Assembly (NCBI GenBank): GCA_030035585.1
Contig: CM057482.1
Location: 41,211,501 to 41,275,500 of the forward strand
Direction: 5' to 3'
Length of the DNA stretch: 64,000 nt
DNA from: Dugong dugon
Lineage: Eukaryota > Chordata > Mammalia > Sirenia > Dugongidae
The notes under the pieces were generated by a model that was given only the letters and a program-made list of their open reading frames with translations, was not told where the DNA came from and searched no databases. Both the position numbers and the translations under genes were made by a program. Numbering within the stretch: the first letter of the stretch is position 1; every line of letters starts with the position of its first letter. This document shows positions 1-9,675 of this stretch, one piece after another.

Positions 1-379
1 CTTGTGCTGAGTTCCTTTTGTTTGTGGATTTTGTGTTCATTTCTTTTGTTTTTGTAGGTTTTGTTTTTGTTGAGACTTTATGTTTTTCGTCTTTATTTTT
101 ATGAGTTGGTTTGTTAACTTTTTTTGTGGTTACCATGAATTTTACCCTTATCTTTATAATTTTGAAGCAGTCTACCGTTACTTGGTATCGCCTTGCCTTC
201 TTCTCCTTTAGAAGGTTCTATACCTATGCCGTTTGTTCCCTCTTTCATTGTTTTGATGTTGTTGTCATCCTTTGATTGATTTCTCTGATTCCCTGTTGTA
301 TATCTTTTGTTTTTGGAAAGTCGTCTGTAGTTCAGTTCCTAGAATGGTATCTGGTTCATGTGAACCTGCATCCTAGGTC
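1..379 (-). other. L1 inter-ORF spacer
   Basis: On the minus strand this stretch follows the ORF1 stop and is A-rich with no long frame and no recognisable ORF2 N-terminus. It is longer than the roughly 60-bp spacer of human L1. Long inter-ORF regions occur in other mammalian L1 lineages, so I read it as normal spacer. A degraded ORF2 start cannot be excluded because the element is cut by the window edge. Confidence 0.6.
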
Positions 380-1429
380 CTAGGTCCTGCCTGAGGGCTT
401 AAGCTGTTTGTCCTCAGATCGAAGAACTCCCTTTAATAATTCTTGTAAGTTTGGTTTGACTTTTGCATATTCCTTTAGTTTCTGTTTATCTGGAAATGAC
501 CTAATTTCACCATCAAATCTGAATGAGAGTTTTGCAGGATATATTATTCTTGGCTGACAATTTTTTTCTTTCAAGATTTTATATATGTCATCCCATTGCC
601 TTCTTGCCTGCATGGTTTCTGCTGAATAATCTGAGCTTAGTCTTATTGTTTCTCCTCTGTATGTGACTTCTTGTTTTTCACGAGCTGCTCTCAGGATTCT
701 TTGTTTGTCTTTAGTTTTAGCGAGTGTGACTATGATATGTCTTGGTGATTTTCTTTTGGGGTCTATTCTATATGGGGTTCGTTGAGCTTCTTGGATGACC
801 AGCTTTTCATCTTTCATGATATTGGGAAAGTTTTCTGTCAGCAGTTCCTCAATGATCCTCTCTGTGTTTTCTGTTTTCTTCCCCTGTTCTGGTATGCCAA
901 TCACTCGTAAGTTTTTGCTTTTAATTGTGTCCCACATAACTCTCAGGGTCTCTTCATTTTTCTTTGTTCTTTTTTCTGAGTTTTCCTGAAACAGAGTTGT
1001 ATCCAAGTGTTTGTCTTCAGTTCCACTGATCCTGTCTTCCATGGTTTCAAATCTACTTCTCAGCCCTTCTATGACACCGTCCATTTCTGAAATCTTGTTG
1101 TTTATCTTTTGGATTTCTAATTGTTGTTTTTGTATAATTTCTAGTTGTGAATTTATTTTGGCATTTTGTTCTTGCATCATCTTCCTGAATTCTTCCAATT
1201 TTTTGTCTGTATTTTCCATAAATTTGTCTATTTTTTCCTCATGTTTGTCAGCTTTTTGCCTCAGTTCTTGGAAAATTCCGAGTATTAGTGATTTGAGTTC
1301 CGTATCAGGTACTTCTAGTGCATTTTCTTCCACAGGAGAGTTATCTGGTGTTTTAATTTGGACGCCTATTGGAGCCATCTTGTCTTGTTTTTGTAAATGT
1401 TTTGATATCGTTTGCTGTTTTCGGGGCAT
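380..1429 (-). CDS. L1 ORF1 protein (RNA-binding chaperone), intact frame
   Basis: This encodes the L1 ORF1 protein, the trimeric nucleic-acid chaperone that coats L1 RNA in the cytoplasmic ribonucleoprotein. From the chosen start (MPRKQQTISK) it is 349 residues, close to the usual 340-370. The order is a basic N-terminus, a Glu/Lys/Gln-rich coiled coil at about residues 45-140, an RRM-like domain with 'LRVIGIPEQ' near 175 and 'RHIIVTLAKTKDKQRIL' near 228, and a C-terminal domain with 'AKLSFRFDGEIRSFPDKQKL'. No stop interrupts it. The frame stays open upstream to 1612 with another Met there. I chose the inner Met because the upstream residues look like translated 5' UTR. The context around that ATG is not a strong Kozak match. 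ORF2 would follow to the left. Confidence 0.92.
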   Translation of the reverse strand: MPRKQQTISKHLQKQDKMAPIGVQIKTPDNSPVEENALEVPDTELKSLILGIFQELRQKADKHEEKIDKFMENTDKKLEEFRKMMQEQNAKINSQLEIIQKQQLEIQKINNKISEMDGVIEGLRSRFETMEDRISGTEDKHLDTTLFQENSEKRTKKNEETLRVMWDTIKSKNLRVIGIPEQGKKTENTERIIEELLTENFPNIMKDEKLVIQEAQRTPYRIDPKRKSPRHIIVTLAKTKDKQRILRAAREKQEVTYRGETIRLSSDYSAETMQARRQWDDIYKILKEKNCQPRIIYPAKLSFRFDGEIRSFPDKQKLKEYAKVKPNLQELLKGVLRSEDKQLKPSGRT

Positions 1430-2216
1430 TCGGTAGATATTTCTCTCGTTTATTGATTGTAGATTTTTTTTTTTTTTTTTCGTTCTTGTGGTACAGCTGG
1501 GCAGATCTATTTGAGGAGGAGCCACTGGGATGGGTTGCTTGTGGCACTCACCGCAGCCACCAGGACGGTCGGTAGTCAGTGCTGGGCAGGTTCCAATAGG
1601 GCGTGCCTGCACCGCTTGGTGATGTGATGTCTAGTGCACGGTGCAGGTAGGTAGGGTGCAGCGGGAAGATGGTTATGTGTGAAGCTAAGCTGGATATGGG
1701 AGAGAGGAGAGAGGAGGAGGAGCAAAAAGCGTACAAACATAAAAGAATGCTAGGGGAGTTTGTCGTTGGAATGTACAGATGAGAGACTATGGGATGGAGG
1801 AAACCAGAAGGGGGAAGAGAAAGAAAAGGAAAGAATGACCAAATGAAAATCAGAAAAGTTAAAAAACTGCAAAGTTCCCAGGGATCGCACCAATGCAGCT
1901 ATGAGGTCTGGGGGAGTCGGTCTCAATTTTCACAGCTCAGCCTGGCCAGAAGGTACAGAGGCATACATCGCCTGGTATTCAGGGATCAGAAAGAGAAGGA
2001 AGAGATAGAGGGACAAGAAATTAAGCAATGAAGAAAGACAAAAGAGAAAAAGAGGTAAAATATGACAAAACTAATCAAAGAAGGAAGAAAAATAAAATTG
2101 AGGGAAAAAAAAAAAAAAAAAAGGGCAACACCAGCAGTCAGTGCCTACAAATGGGACCCAGAGAGCCCCCACTCAGGGGCGCGAATTCCAAGAAGCCGAT
2201 AGTCTCGGGGTTAAGT

Positions 2217-2772
2217 GACCGTGGCCACGGGAAGCAGAGGGGCCAACGAACAAAGGCCCCAGGATCCCACCCACGCGGGAGCCCAGACCCAGAAACAGCC
2301 ACACGCCCGCACGCAGCTCCACAGCCCCGCAGGAGAGAGCAGAGACAGCACCCGGACCCAGGCACCCAGGCAAAAGGAGGGGGAGGCGGCAGAAAAAGGT
2401 CCGCTAGGTGCCAGCAAACGGCTCCCAGAAAGCCCCCAGCCCGGGCGCGCGGAACCCAAGCACCGGCGCCCCCCCGCCCAGGGACCCCGGCCACGGAAAG
2501 CAGAGGGGCGAACGAACAAAGGCCCTGGGATCCCACCCACGCGGGAGCCCAGACCCAGAAACAGCCACACGCCCGCACGCAGCCCTACAGCCCCGCAGGA
2601 GAGAGCAGAGACGGCACTTGGAACCAGGCACCCAGGCAAAAGGAGGGGGAGGCGGCAGAGAAAGGTTCGCTAGCTGCCAGCAAACGGCTCCCAGAAAGCC
2701 GCCAGCCCAGGCGCGCGGAATCCAAGCACCAGCACCCCCCAGCCCAGAGACCCTGGCCACGGAAAGCAGGGG
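2217..2772 (-). repeat. 266-bp tandem monomers in the L1 5' UTR
   Basis: The anchor 'GGCCACGG' occurs at 2223, 2489 and 2755, exactly 266 bp apart both times. The sequence between anchors is highly similar, for example 'CCACCCACGCGGGAGCCCAG' occurs in both copies. There are two full units and the beginning of a third. Each unit is GC- and CpG-rich. This resembles the promoter monomers of rodent L1s, although here they sit inside the 5' UTR with unique sequence on both sides. Confidence 0.9.
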
Positions 2773-2897
2773 ATCCCCAGCTGAGGCGGAGAGGGGTGGG
2801 TGGTGGGAGAGCGCGCACCGCAGTTTACCGGTCGTTCTGTCTCCGACCAGATGCTCTGCAAGGCTGCTCTCCCGTTTGCTGGTCTCCGATAGGAATC

Positions 2898-2907
2898 CAA
2901 GATGGTG
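2898..2907 (+). promoter_or_regulatory. Second YY1-like core, opposite orientation
   Basis: 'CCAAGATGGTGG' begins at about 2897 on the plus strand inside the L1 5' UTR. It matches the YY1 core less well than the terminal site. It could contribute to antisense promoter activity, but that is inference from the motif alone. Confidence 0.35.
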
Positions 2908-3117
2908 GATCCGCGCTGCGTTAGCTGGTAAGGAATCTCTGCCTGAGTCTCTCCTCGCTCTCCGTTCTCTTTTAGTATTCTCACTCCGTTTGGTGTTTGG
3001 CTGAGTTCTTTATCTCTTCATTTGGTGTTCTAGGGTTTCAGGATTGTTGATTCTCTGTTAGGCTTAGTTTTTCGGATCTTTGCTGTGGAGGGACGGCGTG
3101 GTGTTTCTGCCTAGAGC

Positions 3118-3127
3118 GCCATCTTGC
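3118..3127 (-). promoter_or_regulatory. YY1-like site at the L1 5' end
   Basis: The minus strand reads 'CAAGATGGCG' about a dozen bases into the element. Human L1 carries a YY1 site of the same core (CAAGATGGC) at nearly the same distance from its start, where it sets accurate initiation. The position match supports both the 5' boundary and the function. Confidence 0.7.
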
Positions 3128-3319
3128 CCCTCTCTCCGGCAAGACTTTTTTAAACAACAATATTAAAATGTATTTTACAGACATAATAAGATGCAAAAAA
3201 GCAAAACAAGAATATGGCAGCACATACCTTCAGATTCCAAGCAACTAAGCATCATACAGATATAGCCTGAGGTTAGAAAAGTCCTCGTTGATGCAACACC
3301 CATTATTAAACAGTAGCTG

Positions 3320-3730
3320 TTGAGAATCTATTATGAGCCAAGACCGTGCTATAGAAGGGTACTGGCAAAACTGAATGAGAACTACAGTGCTTGACTTTTA
3401 CTTGCTTACAGTTTCGTGAAGACAACAGATATTAAACTAATTTCATAAATAAATGTATGAGCTGTGACTTTGATAGGTACCACGAATGAAAAAGAAAGAG
3501 TGGCACAGAAGATAACATGAGAAAGCTTCTCTAGGGGAGAACATTAGAGCTAGGGCCTAGATCAAACTCTCCATGGGAAGAAGCAGAGAGAGAACATTCC
3601 AGAATGTGCAAGACCCTAGGTAGAAAAGGGCTCAGCACATTTGAGGACCAGAGACAAGGCCAGAATGCTGGAGTGTATGGAGAGATGATGGTGTGGCACA
3701 AGTTGCTAAAAAGGTAGACAGAAATAAGGG
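3320..3730 (-). repeat. Ancient L2 LINE fragment
   Basis: The order of phrases matches antisense L2 3' sequence: a degraded 'gagcc..ccgtgc' start, 'acagatattaaactaattt', 'aaataaatgtatga', then 'agaacattccagaatgtgca'. It is heavily diverged. Orientation is inferred from the known sense strand of the L2 3' end. Confidence 0.55.
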
Positions 3731-3856
3731 ACCTCAGAGATTAAGTGTACTTGCTTCATTCATTCATTTAGTCATGCATTTATGAATGCACTTAATAGCA
3801 GCAATTCTAGTGTCAAATATCTGAAAAACGTATAAACCAAGAGATATGTTACTTAT

Positions 3857-4297
3857 TGTTATGGATTGAATTGTGCTCACAAAAAGACATGTTGAAGTTC
3901 TAATTCCTGTACCTGTGAATGTGACCTTGTTTGGGGAAATAGGGAATTTTTTTTGCAGATATTATATGTTATTAAGCTCTGCCACGGGATGGGTCCTAAT
4001 TCCTCAGAGTGAGCTTCTAAAAGAAGAAAATAGACAAGGAAATAGAGTTACGCAGGGGGAAAGATAAATGCTGTGTGGAGATGCATCTACAAGCATGGAA
4101 TGCCAAGAAGCGCCTTGGGCTACCAGAAGCTGGAAGAGATGAGAGAGGACCTTCCCTTTGAGCTTTCTGAGAGAGGGTGGCCTTGCTGATGTCCTGAGTT
4201 TGGCCTCCTAGCCTCCAGAACTCTAAGGTGACAAATTTCTATTCTTTAAAACCACTCAATCAGGTATTTTGTTATGATAGCTCTAGGAAACTAAGAT
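3857..4297 (+). mobile_element. Solo LTR, ERVL-MaLR type (MLT1-like)
   Basis: It starts 'TGTTATGGATTGAATTGTG' and ends with 'TTTGTTATGATAGCTCTAGG' followed by 'AAACTAAGATA', the characteristic ends of MLT1-class LTRs. Internal phrases about tryptic-like 'gcctccagaactct' also fit. No retroviral internal region is attached, so it is a solo LTR. A 64-codon open frame inside it is incidental. Confidence 0.82.
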
Positions 4298-5320
4298 AGT
4301 TATATCGGTAATCTTCAAAATAGTAATAAGAGGAACAATGTAGTGTCTTTCCATTTCTTGGGTTTGTACTGCCATTGAACAATTTGTAATTACAAACTGG
4401 AGAAAAATAGGCTTCCTTTGGCAAAGCATGGGCATGACCCAGGGCCACATCTGAGAGGCACGGAACCAGTGAACTTTCTTCACGGCGATCTTTGTGTTCT
4501 CCAAAGTCATTGAGCTTCAACTACTGAGGGGAGGGAAAAAAAAAAAAAAAAAAAAAAGCTCTCTTCTGTATGTGACTGAATTCTCCACGTACCTCTGTCT
4601 CGCCTATAAATATCACAAGCGGCCACGGAGCTACTGCCTGGTCGAATGATCCCCTTTACAAGCCTCTTTCTAGGTTTTTGAGTAAAGGTTTCCCTTATTA
4701 ATTTTACCAGCCAGCCTTCACTTAGCATTTGCTTTGAGGCGTAATTGACAGGCAGGGTGACACCCGCCTGAGAGAGAGCCATAAATCAGAAATAATTTCC
4801 AAAATTGGCTGAGGGGCTGAAGTGTTGAATAGGCAAATACAGGTAAAAATCTCTTTATTAGGGCTGACAGGGACAGCAAATGTCAGCGAAGTGTTTCCTA
4901 ATGTACTGGGAGAGATTAATTTGCGGGCCCTTTCTGAGCCAGTTTTATGTTGTGTGTTGTCTAACAAGTCGGCCGTGCAGGACTCCACAGGAGGTGAGGG
5001 GAGGAGCAGTAATTGAAGAGGGAGCTAACTCCAGAAAGGCAGAGAGCTCAATTTTTGTAGCATTCCCTTGCTCCAGGAAAATCCATCTTCTACCTTAGCT
5101 TCTATTTGTATCTTGCATCTTTCGTGAAAAAGAGCTATAAGTCAAGATCCAAAGAACTTGGCAGGATAATGAAGCCAAACAGGGTGTCGAAAGGAAAGAA
5201 ATAATCCACTGCATGGTCACTAAAAGAAACCTTTCGTGAAAATGAAGCTTTGGGAAGGTTGAACTAAAAATGTGTATAAACTCTGTAAAGAAAAAAAAAA
5301 AACGGATTAAATACATCTCT
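4298..5320. other. Unique sequence; possible conserved non-coding element at 4560-5095
   Basis: No repeat family is recognisable here apart from a 23-base A-run near 4536-4558. The part from about 4560 to 5095 has near-average base composition, few homopolymers and homeodomain/TALE-like words such as 'TAATTGACAGGCAG' and 'AGATTAATTTG'. This texture is typical of developmental enhancers, but it is only an impression without an alignment. Confidence 0.3.
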
Positions 5321-5530
5321 TTTTTTAATTTGAATTTTTTATTGGAGCAAATATATATATATATATAACAAGTCATCTGTCTCTTCATCGATCTTCATAT
5401 GTTCAATCCAGTGGCGTTACTTACGTTTATCATGTTGTTCAGCCCTTAGCATTACCCATTTCCAAATTTTCCCAGTGCCCTTAACAGAAGCTCAGTGTCC
5501 CTTAAGCAGTTATATTAATGCAATTTGTAT
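5321..5530 (-). repeat. L1M 3'-end fragment
   Basis: The text 'ttttttattggagcaaa' followed by 'tccagtggcgttacttacg', 'catgttgttcagccc' and 'catttccaaattttccc' matches the antisense 3' UTR of old mammalian L1M elements. It includes an AT dinucleotide run at 5350-5368. Confidence 0.55.
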
Positions 5531-5946
5531 CTCACAAGTTCAGTTCCATGCTGATTTGGGCATAGACCCTCTTCTCCCAGCTTTATAGGCCTCTATCAAA
5601 AAGATAAAATTTGACCATTTTATGAAGTGTGTCCACAGATGTTGATGCCATGAAATTAAAACAAAAGAGTGTCGGTTTTTTCTCCCACTCCAAATGTATC
5701 TAAGTTATAGCTGACATCAGCAAGATGAAAGAATAGAAACTAGGATGAAATTTATATGCTGGAAAATATTACATACCAGTACCTTCTAAAAAGTCTATAA
5801 AGTAGTAACCTATTAATCCCATCCTGGAAGGTTCTCCTCCTAACAGTTCAAAAAAGAGATCAGACTAGAGAATTTAATATGTAGATGTCATTAAAAAGGC
5901 TTATTTTTAGAAATTTCAGGAAAGAAGACATTACTAGCTAACACTA

Positions 5947-6089
5947 AACCAAAACCAAGTAAAACCCTTTGTGGTCGAGTCGATTCCAACTCACAGCGAG
6001 TCTATGGGACAGAGTAGAACTGCCCATAGGGTTTCCACAGAGTGGCTGGTGGAACAGTTGAGTTCCTAACACTGCACCACCACGGCTTC
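5947..6089 (-). mobile_element. Afrotherian tRNA-derived SINE
   Basis: Antisense copy with 'gtcgagtcgattccaactca' and 'gggtttccacagagtggctg'. It is flanked by an 11-bp perfect duplication 'AGCTAACACTA' at 5936-5946 and 6090-6100, which fixes both ends. Confidence 0.92.
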
Positions 6090-6184
6090 AGCTAACACTA
6101 GAAATATAATAATACTTTTAACAAATTTTGAGGGTCATCTCCCCGGGCAAGCAAAACATACCCAGATAAGAAAATGTTGAGCAG

Positions 6185-6270
6185 TTACCAATATTAGGCA
6201 TCAATTATATGCCAGACACTTGACCAGGCACTTGGCATATTTAATTTAACATAAAGCACGGCAGGACTTT
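6185..6270 (-). repeat. MIR or L2 3'-end fragment
   Basis: 'attatatgccagacacttg' and 'accaggcacttggcat' resemble the antisense 'tatgtgccaggcactgt' phrase shared by MIR and L2 ends. Too short to assign to one family. Confidence 0.45.
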
Positions 6271-6730
6271 GTATTAAATTCAGCGCACACAACAGAAGCA
6301 CAAAGTAATCATGATTTGAATAAGAAGTTACTTCTTTGAAACATTATTATGTAGAGATGAGCATCACAGAACAGTGGTTCTGCTTCTCAGAGTTCCAAGG
6401 GTCCAGGAGCCTTTCAGCTCACTGATATATTTCTCTCCCTCACAGTCCAAGATGGCAGGTAGAGATCTAGCATCTCATTGGCATTTTGGGCATCAAGGCA
6501 GAGCAAGAGATGAAGAAGGAAGGTTAAGGATGTGTGCCAATTCTCTTTGCAGAGAGTTTCTAGAAAATATCTACATGACAGTTCACATCTCATTCATCTG
6601 AACTTAACTGCAAAAAAAGTCTGAGAATTATAGCTTTAATTCTGGGTAGCCATGTGTCTACTAAAACCGGCTTCTTTAGAAGAAAGCATAAATGAATATT
6701 GGGTGACAATTAGTCTCTGGCATAATAGTA

Positions 6731-6915
6731 GAGCCCTGGTGGCATAGTGGTTAAGAACTCGGCTGCTAACCAAAAGGTTGGCAGTTCGAATCTACCAGCC
6801 ACTCCTTGGAAACCCTATGGGGCAGTTCTACTCTGTCCTATGGAATCGCTATGAGTCAGAATTGACTCCACAGCAACAGGGTTTTTTTTTCTTGTTGTTG
6901 TTGTTTTTTTATTTG
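6731..6915 (+). mobile_element. Afrotherian tRNA-derived SINE
   Basis: Near full-length: head 'GAGCCCTGGTGGCATAGTGG', B-box-like 'GGCAGTTCGAATC', body 'CCCTATGGGGCAGTTCTACT', tail motif and a T-rich end. The A-box and B-box-like segments mark an RNA polymerase III type internal promoter inherited from a tRNA. Confidence 0.95.
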
Positions 6916-7020
6916 CTATAATATTAATTTTCCCATTTTACAGGTTAGGAAACAGAATCTCAGAGAGGTAAAATAACTTTCCCTAGCTGGAAACTAGTAA
7001 GCATTTTTCAAAGTATTCCT
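6916..7020 (-). repeat. MIR fragment
   Basis: 'cccattttacaggttaggaa' followed by 'cagagaggtaaaataacttt' is the antisense MIR core, diverged. Confidence 0.65.
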
Positions 7021-7124
7021 CTCAGTTTGTCATAACGCATAAAAAGGATAAGAACTCAATTAAGTATTTCATGTTCTGTCAATTCAATTCAATCCAATCC
7101 AACTAATTTTAAAAACGTATATCC

Positions 7125-7265
7125 TGTGTTTATCACAAGCCAGGAACTATTGTAGACATTGGACATAGTGCTGCTTATGAGAGGATTTAGGGAACACAAA
7201 TACGGATGAAAACGCAGATATAGCTTTATAGTATGCTCATAGATGAAATGTAGCTGAAAAAAATA
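7125..7265 (-). repeat. Probable L2 fragment
   Basis: 'cacaagccaggaactattg' and 'gacattggacatagtgctgc' follow the antisense L2 pattern (list of 'ccaggcactgttctaggc...ggggatacagtgctga'). Strongly diverged, so tentative. Confidence 0.4.
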
Positions 7266-7499
7266 GAGACAGACCAGATCAGGGACTGATTATGGGCAAA
7301 GGGATGAAGCTTAAGTCTCAGAAACTCTCTCTTGCTTAAGCCTTTGAAGCCCAGGGAGCTCTACGTGCTCACTTGATCACCTGTTTTTGTAAAATTTGCA
7401 AAAGTAAGCTATGTTAACAGTAATGGATTAAGACTTCTCTCTCTTCAATTTGCTTTTGCTTTTTTTTTTTTTTTTTACTAGGTTGCATTAGAGTGACCC

Positions 7500-8270
7500 C
7501 AGTAATCTTGGGGACCTAACTTAGGGAGTGGGTTGGGAATGCATTTAGCCTGGTTTTATGGGGACATATGTATGTGCTTCACTGTTACTTCTGTGCATTG
7601 TTAATTTATTGTTAGTGCTCCTAGTGTGAGAATGGCTTCATGTATGCCCTTAATAAGTAGTCCAGGAAGTGATCACATGAATAAATTGGAAAAGATCAAT
7701 TTTTGGTGATATGACATAAAACATTCACGTTGAATAAGCTACTCATTATATTTTACGACAAGGAGGCAAATTGATTAATGAATATTGTCAAAGAATATTT
7801 AACTCTGAAGAAAAATTGAAATGTCCTGAAATAGTTCATATAATGAAAGGAATTGAGAAAGGTTTTCCCAAGTTTGACAACAGTTCTGAAGTTTTACATG
7901 AAATTACTGGTAATGAGAATTGTGAAATTGAAAAATATTTCTCTAACCATTTAGTCATTTAAAAACACTAGTTTCCACCATCATGCTAAAATAATGACTG
8001 ACTTATTTTTCAAGTATCTCTGTTGAAAAAGATATTACAAAATTGTGGCCCTATGAAGATGCATTCAAATAATATGTAGACAAAAATCTAGGGAGAAACT
8101 ATTGTAGAAATGATAGACTGTTAATTTGAAAAATTGTTCTGTTAATTTTTTGAAATTTTATTTTGCTTATGGCATTTATTAGTTTTTAAAATTTGCTATT
8201 TGCTCTGATTTTTTTATCCTTTTAAATAAATATTCCACTTCATATCTAATATTGTAGTAATTTTTTTTTT
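7500..8270 (+). pseudogene. Unassigned relic with a 63-codon open frame (7771-7962)
   Basis: The frame at 7771-7962 encodes a Glu/Lys/Asn-rich peptide (for example 'KGFPKFDNSSEVLHEITGN') ending in a stop. Downstream frames carry further peptide-like text such as 'YVDKNL' broken by stops. The block ends with an AATAAA-like 'aaataaatattcc' and then a T-run. This could be the 3' end of a decayed retrocopy or of a DNA transposon. I do not recognise the family. No domain motif is visible and no introns are needed to read it. Confidence 0.3.
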
Positions 8271-8423
8271 TCTTAGAGAGGACTCCCCAAATTGTATAAG
8301 CTTCATAGCTAGCAAAACTGGTCCACCTATGAGCATAATTAGTTACAATACAAGTCAGAATGTGACTGGCAGGGCTTCTACTAGCAACACAGTGGGGTGA
8401 GGATTTGCAAGTTTAGACAAGCT

Positions 8424-8583
8424 CCCATACCCATTGCTGTCTAGTCGCTTCCAACTCATAGCAACCCTATAGGACAGAATAGAACTGCCCCGCAGGATTT
8501 CCAAGGAGCGGCTGGTGGATTCAAACTGCCGACGTTTTCGTTAGCAGTCAAGCTCTTAAGCACTGTCCCACGAGGTCTCCTTG
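8424..8583 (-). mobile_element. Afrotherian tRNA-derived SINE
   Basis: Antisense copy with 'tagtcgcttccaactcatag' and 'caaggagcggctggtggatt'. The 8-bp duplication 'GACAAGCT' at 8416-8423 and 8584-8591 flanks it. Confidence 0.93.
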
Positions 8584-9034
8584 GACAAGCTGGGACAGAG
8601 ATAAATTGCTTTGCATGGGGAAAAGAGAATGAAGGGGGTATCCAGCAATGAGATGATTGAAGCTTGCAAGATTGAGCTGGAAAAGGGAGAGAGGGAAAAC
8701 GTGAGCTCTGTGAAACTGAGGAAAAACAATAACAAAAGGTTTGGAAGAGATCTTTAATAGAGACCAGGGGACAGAAGTGTTGTTCCTTGCTCAGTGTAAA
8801 CCTCATCTTCATCTCTCCTGTGATTCTTCAGAAAAAACGCATGTGGCTTACCAAAGTTTCTTTAGGGTGAATGCATTTTTTTTTTTTTTAAATGCAGATT
8901 CTTCAGATGTGACCCCTTGAGAAAACTGAGAGAGACAGCCCTAGATAAAGCAGAAACAAACAAACATATTATAGGTACCGAGGGGAGGGAAGGACCAAAT
9001 GAGGGAATTGGGACAGGCAGTAGAGAGAGGAGAG

Positions 9035-9240
9035 GAGCCCCGGTGGCGAAATGGTTAAGAGCTCCGCTGCTAACCAAAAGATCGATGGTTCAAACCTACC
9101 AGCTGCTCTGCAAGAGAAAAAACCTGGTGATCTGCTCCAATGAGGACTGTTGTTGTTGTGTGCCCTGGAGTCGATTATAGCCTAGGAAGCCTTCTGGGGA
9201 AGTTTTACTCTGGTCTATAAGGTCGCTATAAGGTCTGACG
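9035..9240 (+). mobile_element. SINE part of a SINE-RTE chimeric insertion
   Basis: Starts with the normal SINE head 'GAGCCCCGGTGGCGAAATGG' and runs through a long-type body to 'GGTCGCTATAAGGTC', but lacks the usual SINE 3' end. RTE coding sequence begins directly afterwards. An identical 11-mer 'AGAGGAGAGGA' lies at 9026-9036 and 9676-9686, so the SINE and RTE parts may have inserted together. Confidence 0.8.
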
Positions 9241-9675
9241 ATGAAAAAAGAAGACTGAAGAATTGACTCCTTTGAATTGTGGTGTTGGCGAAGAATATTG
9301 ACTATACCACGGGCTGCCAAAAGAACAAACAAACCTGTCTTGGAAGAAATACAACCAGAATGCTCCTTAGAAGCAAGGATGGCGAGACTATGTCTCACAT
9401 ACTTTGGACATGTTCTCAGGAGGGATCAGTCCCTGGAGAAGGACACCGTGCTTGGTAAAGTAGAGGGTCAGCGAAAAAGAGGAAGACCCGCGACGAGATG
9501 GATCGACACAGTGGCTGCAACAATGGACTCAAGCATAACAACGATTGTGAGGATGGTGCAGGACCAGGCAGTGTTTCATTCTGTTGCATGTAGGATCGGT
9601 GTGAGTCAGAACCGACTTGAGGGCACCTAACAACAACATGAGTCTGGATTGGCTTGAGGACACACAACAACATAT
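9241..9675 (+). mobile_element. RTE (BovB-like) LINE 3' end
   Basis: The frame 9277-9630 encodes 117 residues of the RTE polyprotein C-terminus, with 'RMARLCLTYFGHVLRRDQSL' and 'RGRPATRWIDTVAATM', the conserved end after the reverse transcriptase. It remains open. The 3' end reads 'GGGCACCTAACAACAAC' and is followed by a diverged second copy of the same tail. No reverse-transcriptase core is present, so the piece is 5'-truncated and not functional. Confidence 0.9.

Larger units (their letters stand above)
1..3139 (-). mobile_element. L1 (LINE-1) element, 5' part, continuing off the left edge
   Basis: Read on the minus strand this is the start of a full-length L1: a G-rich 5' terminus near 3139, a 1.7-kb GC-rich 5' UTR, an open ORF1 and an A-rich spacer. 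ORF2 (endonuclease and reverse transcriptase) must lie left of base 1. A complete 5' end is unusual because most L1 copies are 5'-truncated. An open ORF1 and preserved CpG-rich promoter suggest a fairly recent insertion. The sequence right of 3139 is AT-rich flank. The matching target-site duplication would be outside the window, so the insertion boundary is inferred from where the L1-like sequence starts. Confidence 0.93.
1430..3139 (-). promoter_or_regulatory. L1 5' UTR / internal promoter
   Basis: About 1.7 kb between the L1 5' terminus and the ORF1 start. It is far richer in GC and CpG than the rest of the window, especially 2160-2800. By analogy with other mammalian L1s it should act as an internal RNA polymerase II promoter. 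A YY1-like site lies at its 5' end. The region holds tandem monomers at about 2217-2772. The many long open frames on both strands here follow from high GC and the repeat, not from genes. Confidence 0.85.

Noticed and set aside
2160-2800. CpG-rich block as the promoter of a host gene
   Set aside because: It is contained in an L1 5' UTR directly upstream of L1 ORF1, which explains the composition.
2028-2924. 298-codon open frame and several antisense frames of 100-150 codons as genes
   Set aside because: They lie in the GC-rich L1 5' UTR, overlap on both strands, and repeat the same text in different frames because of the 266-bp monomers.
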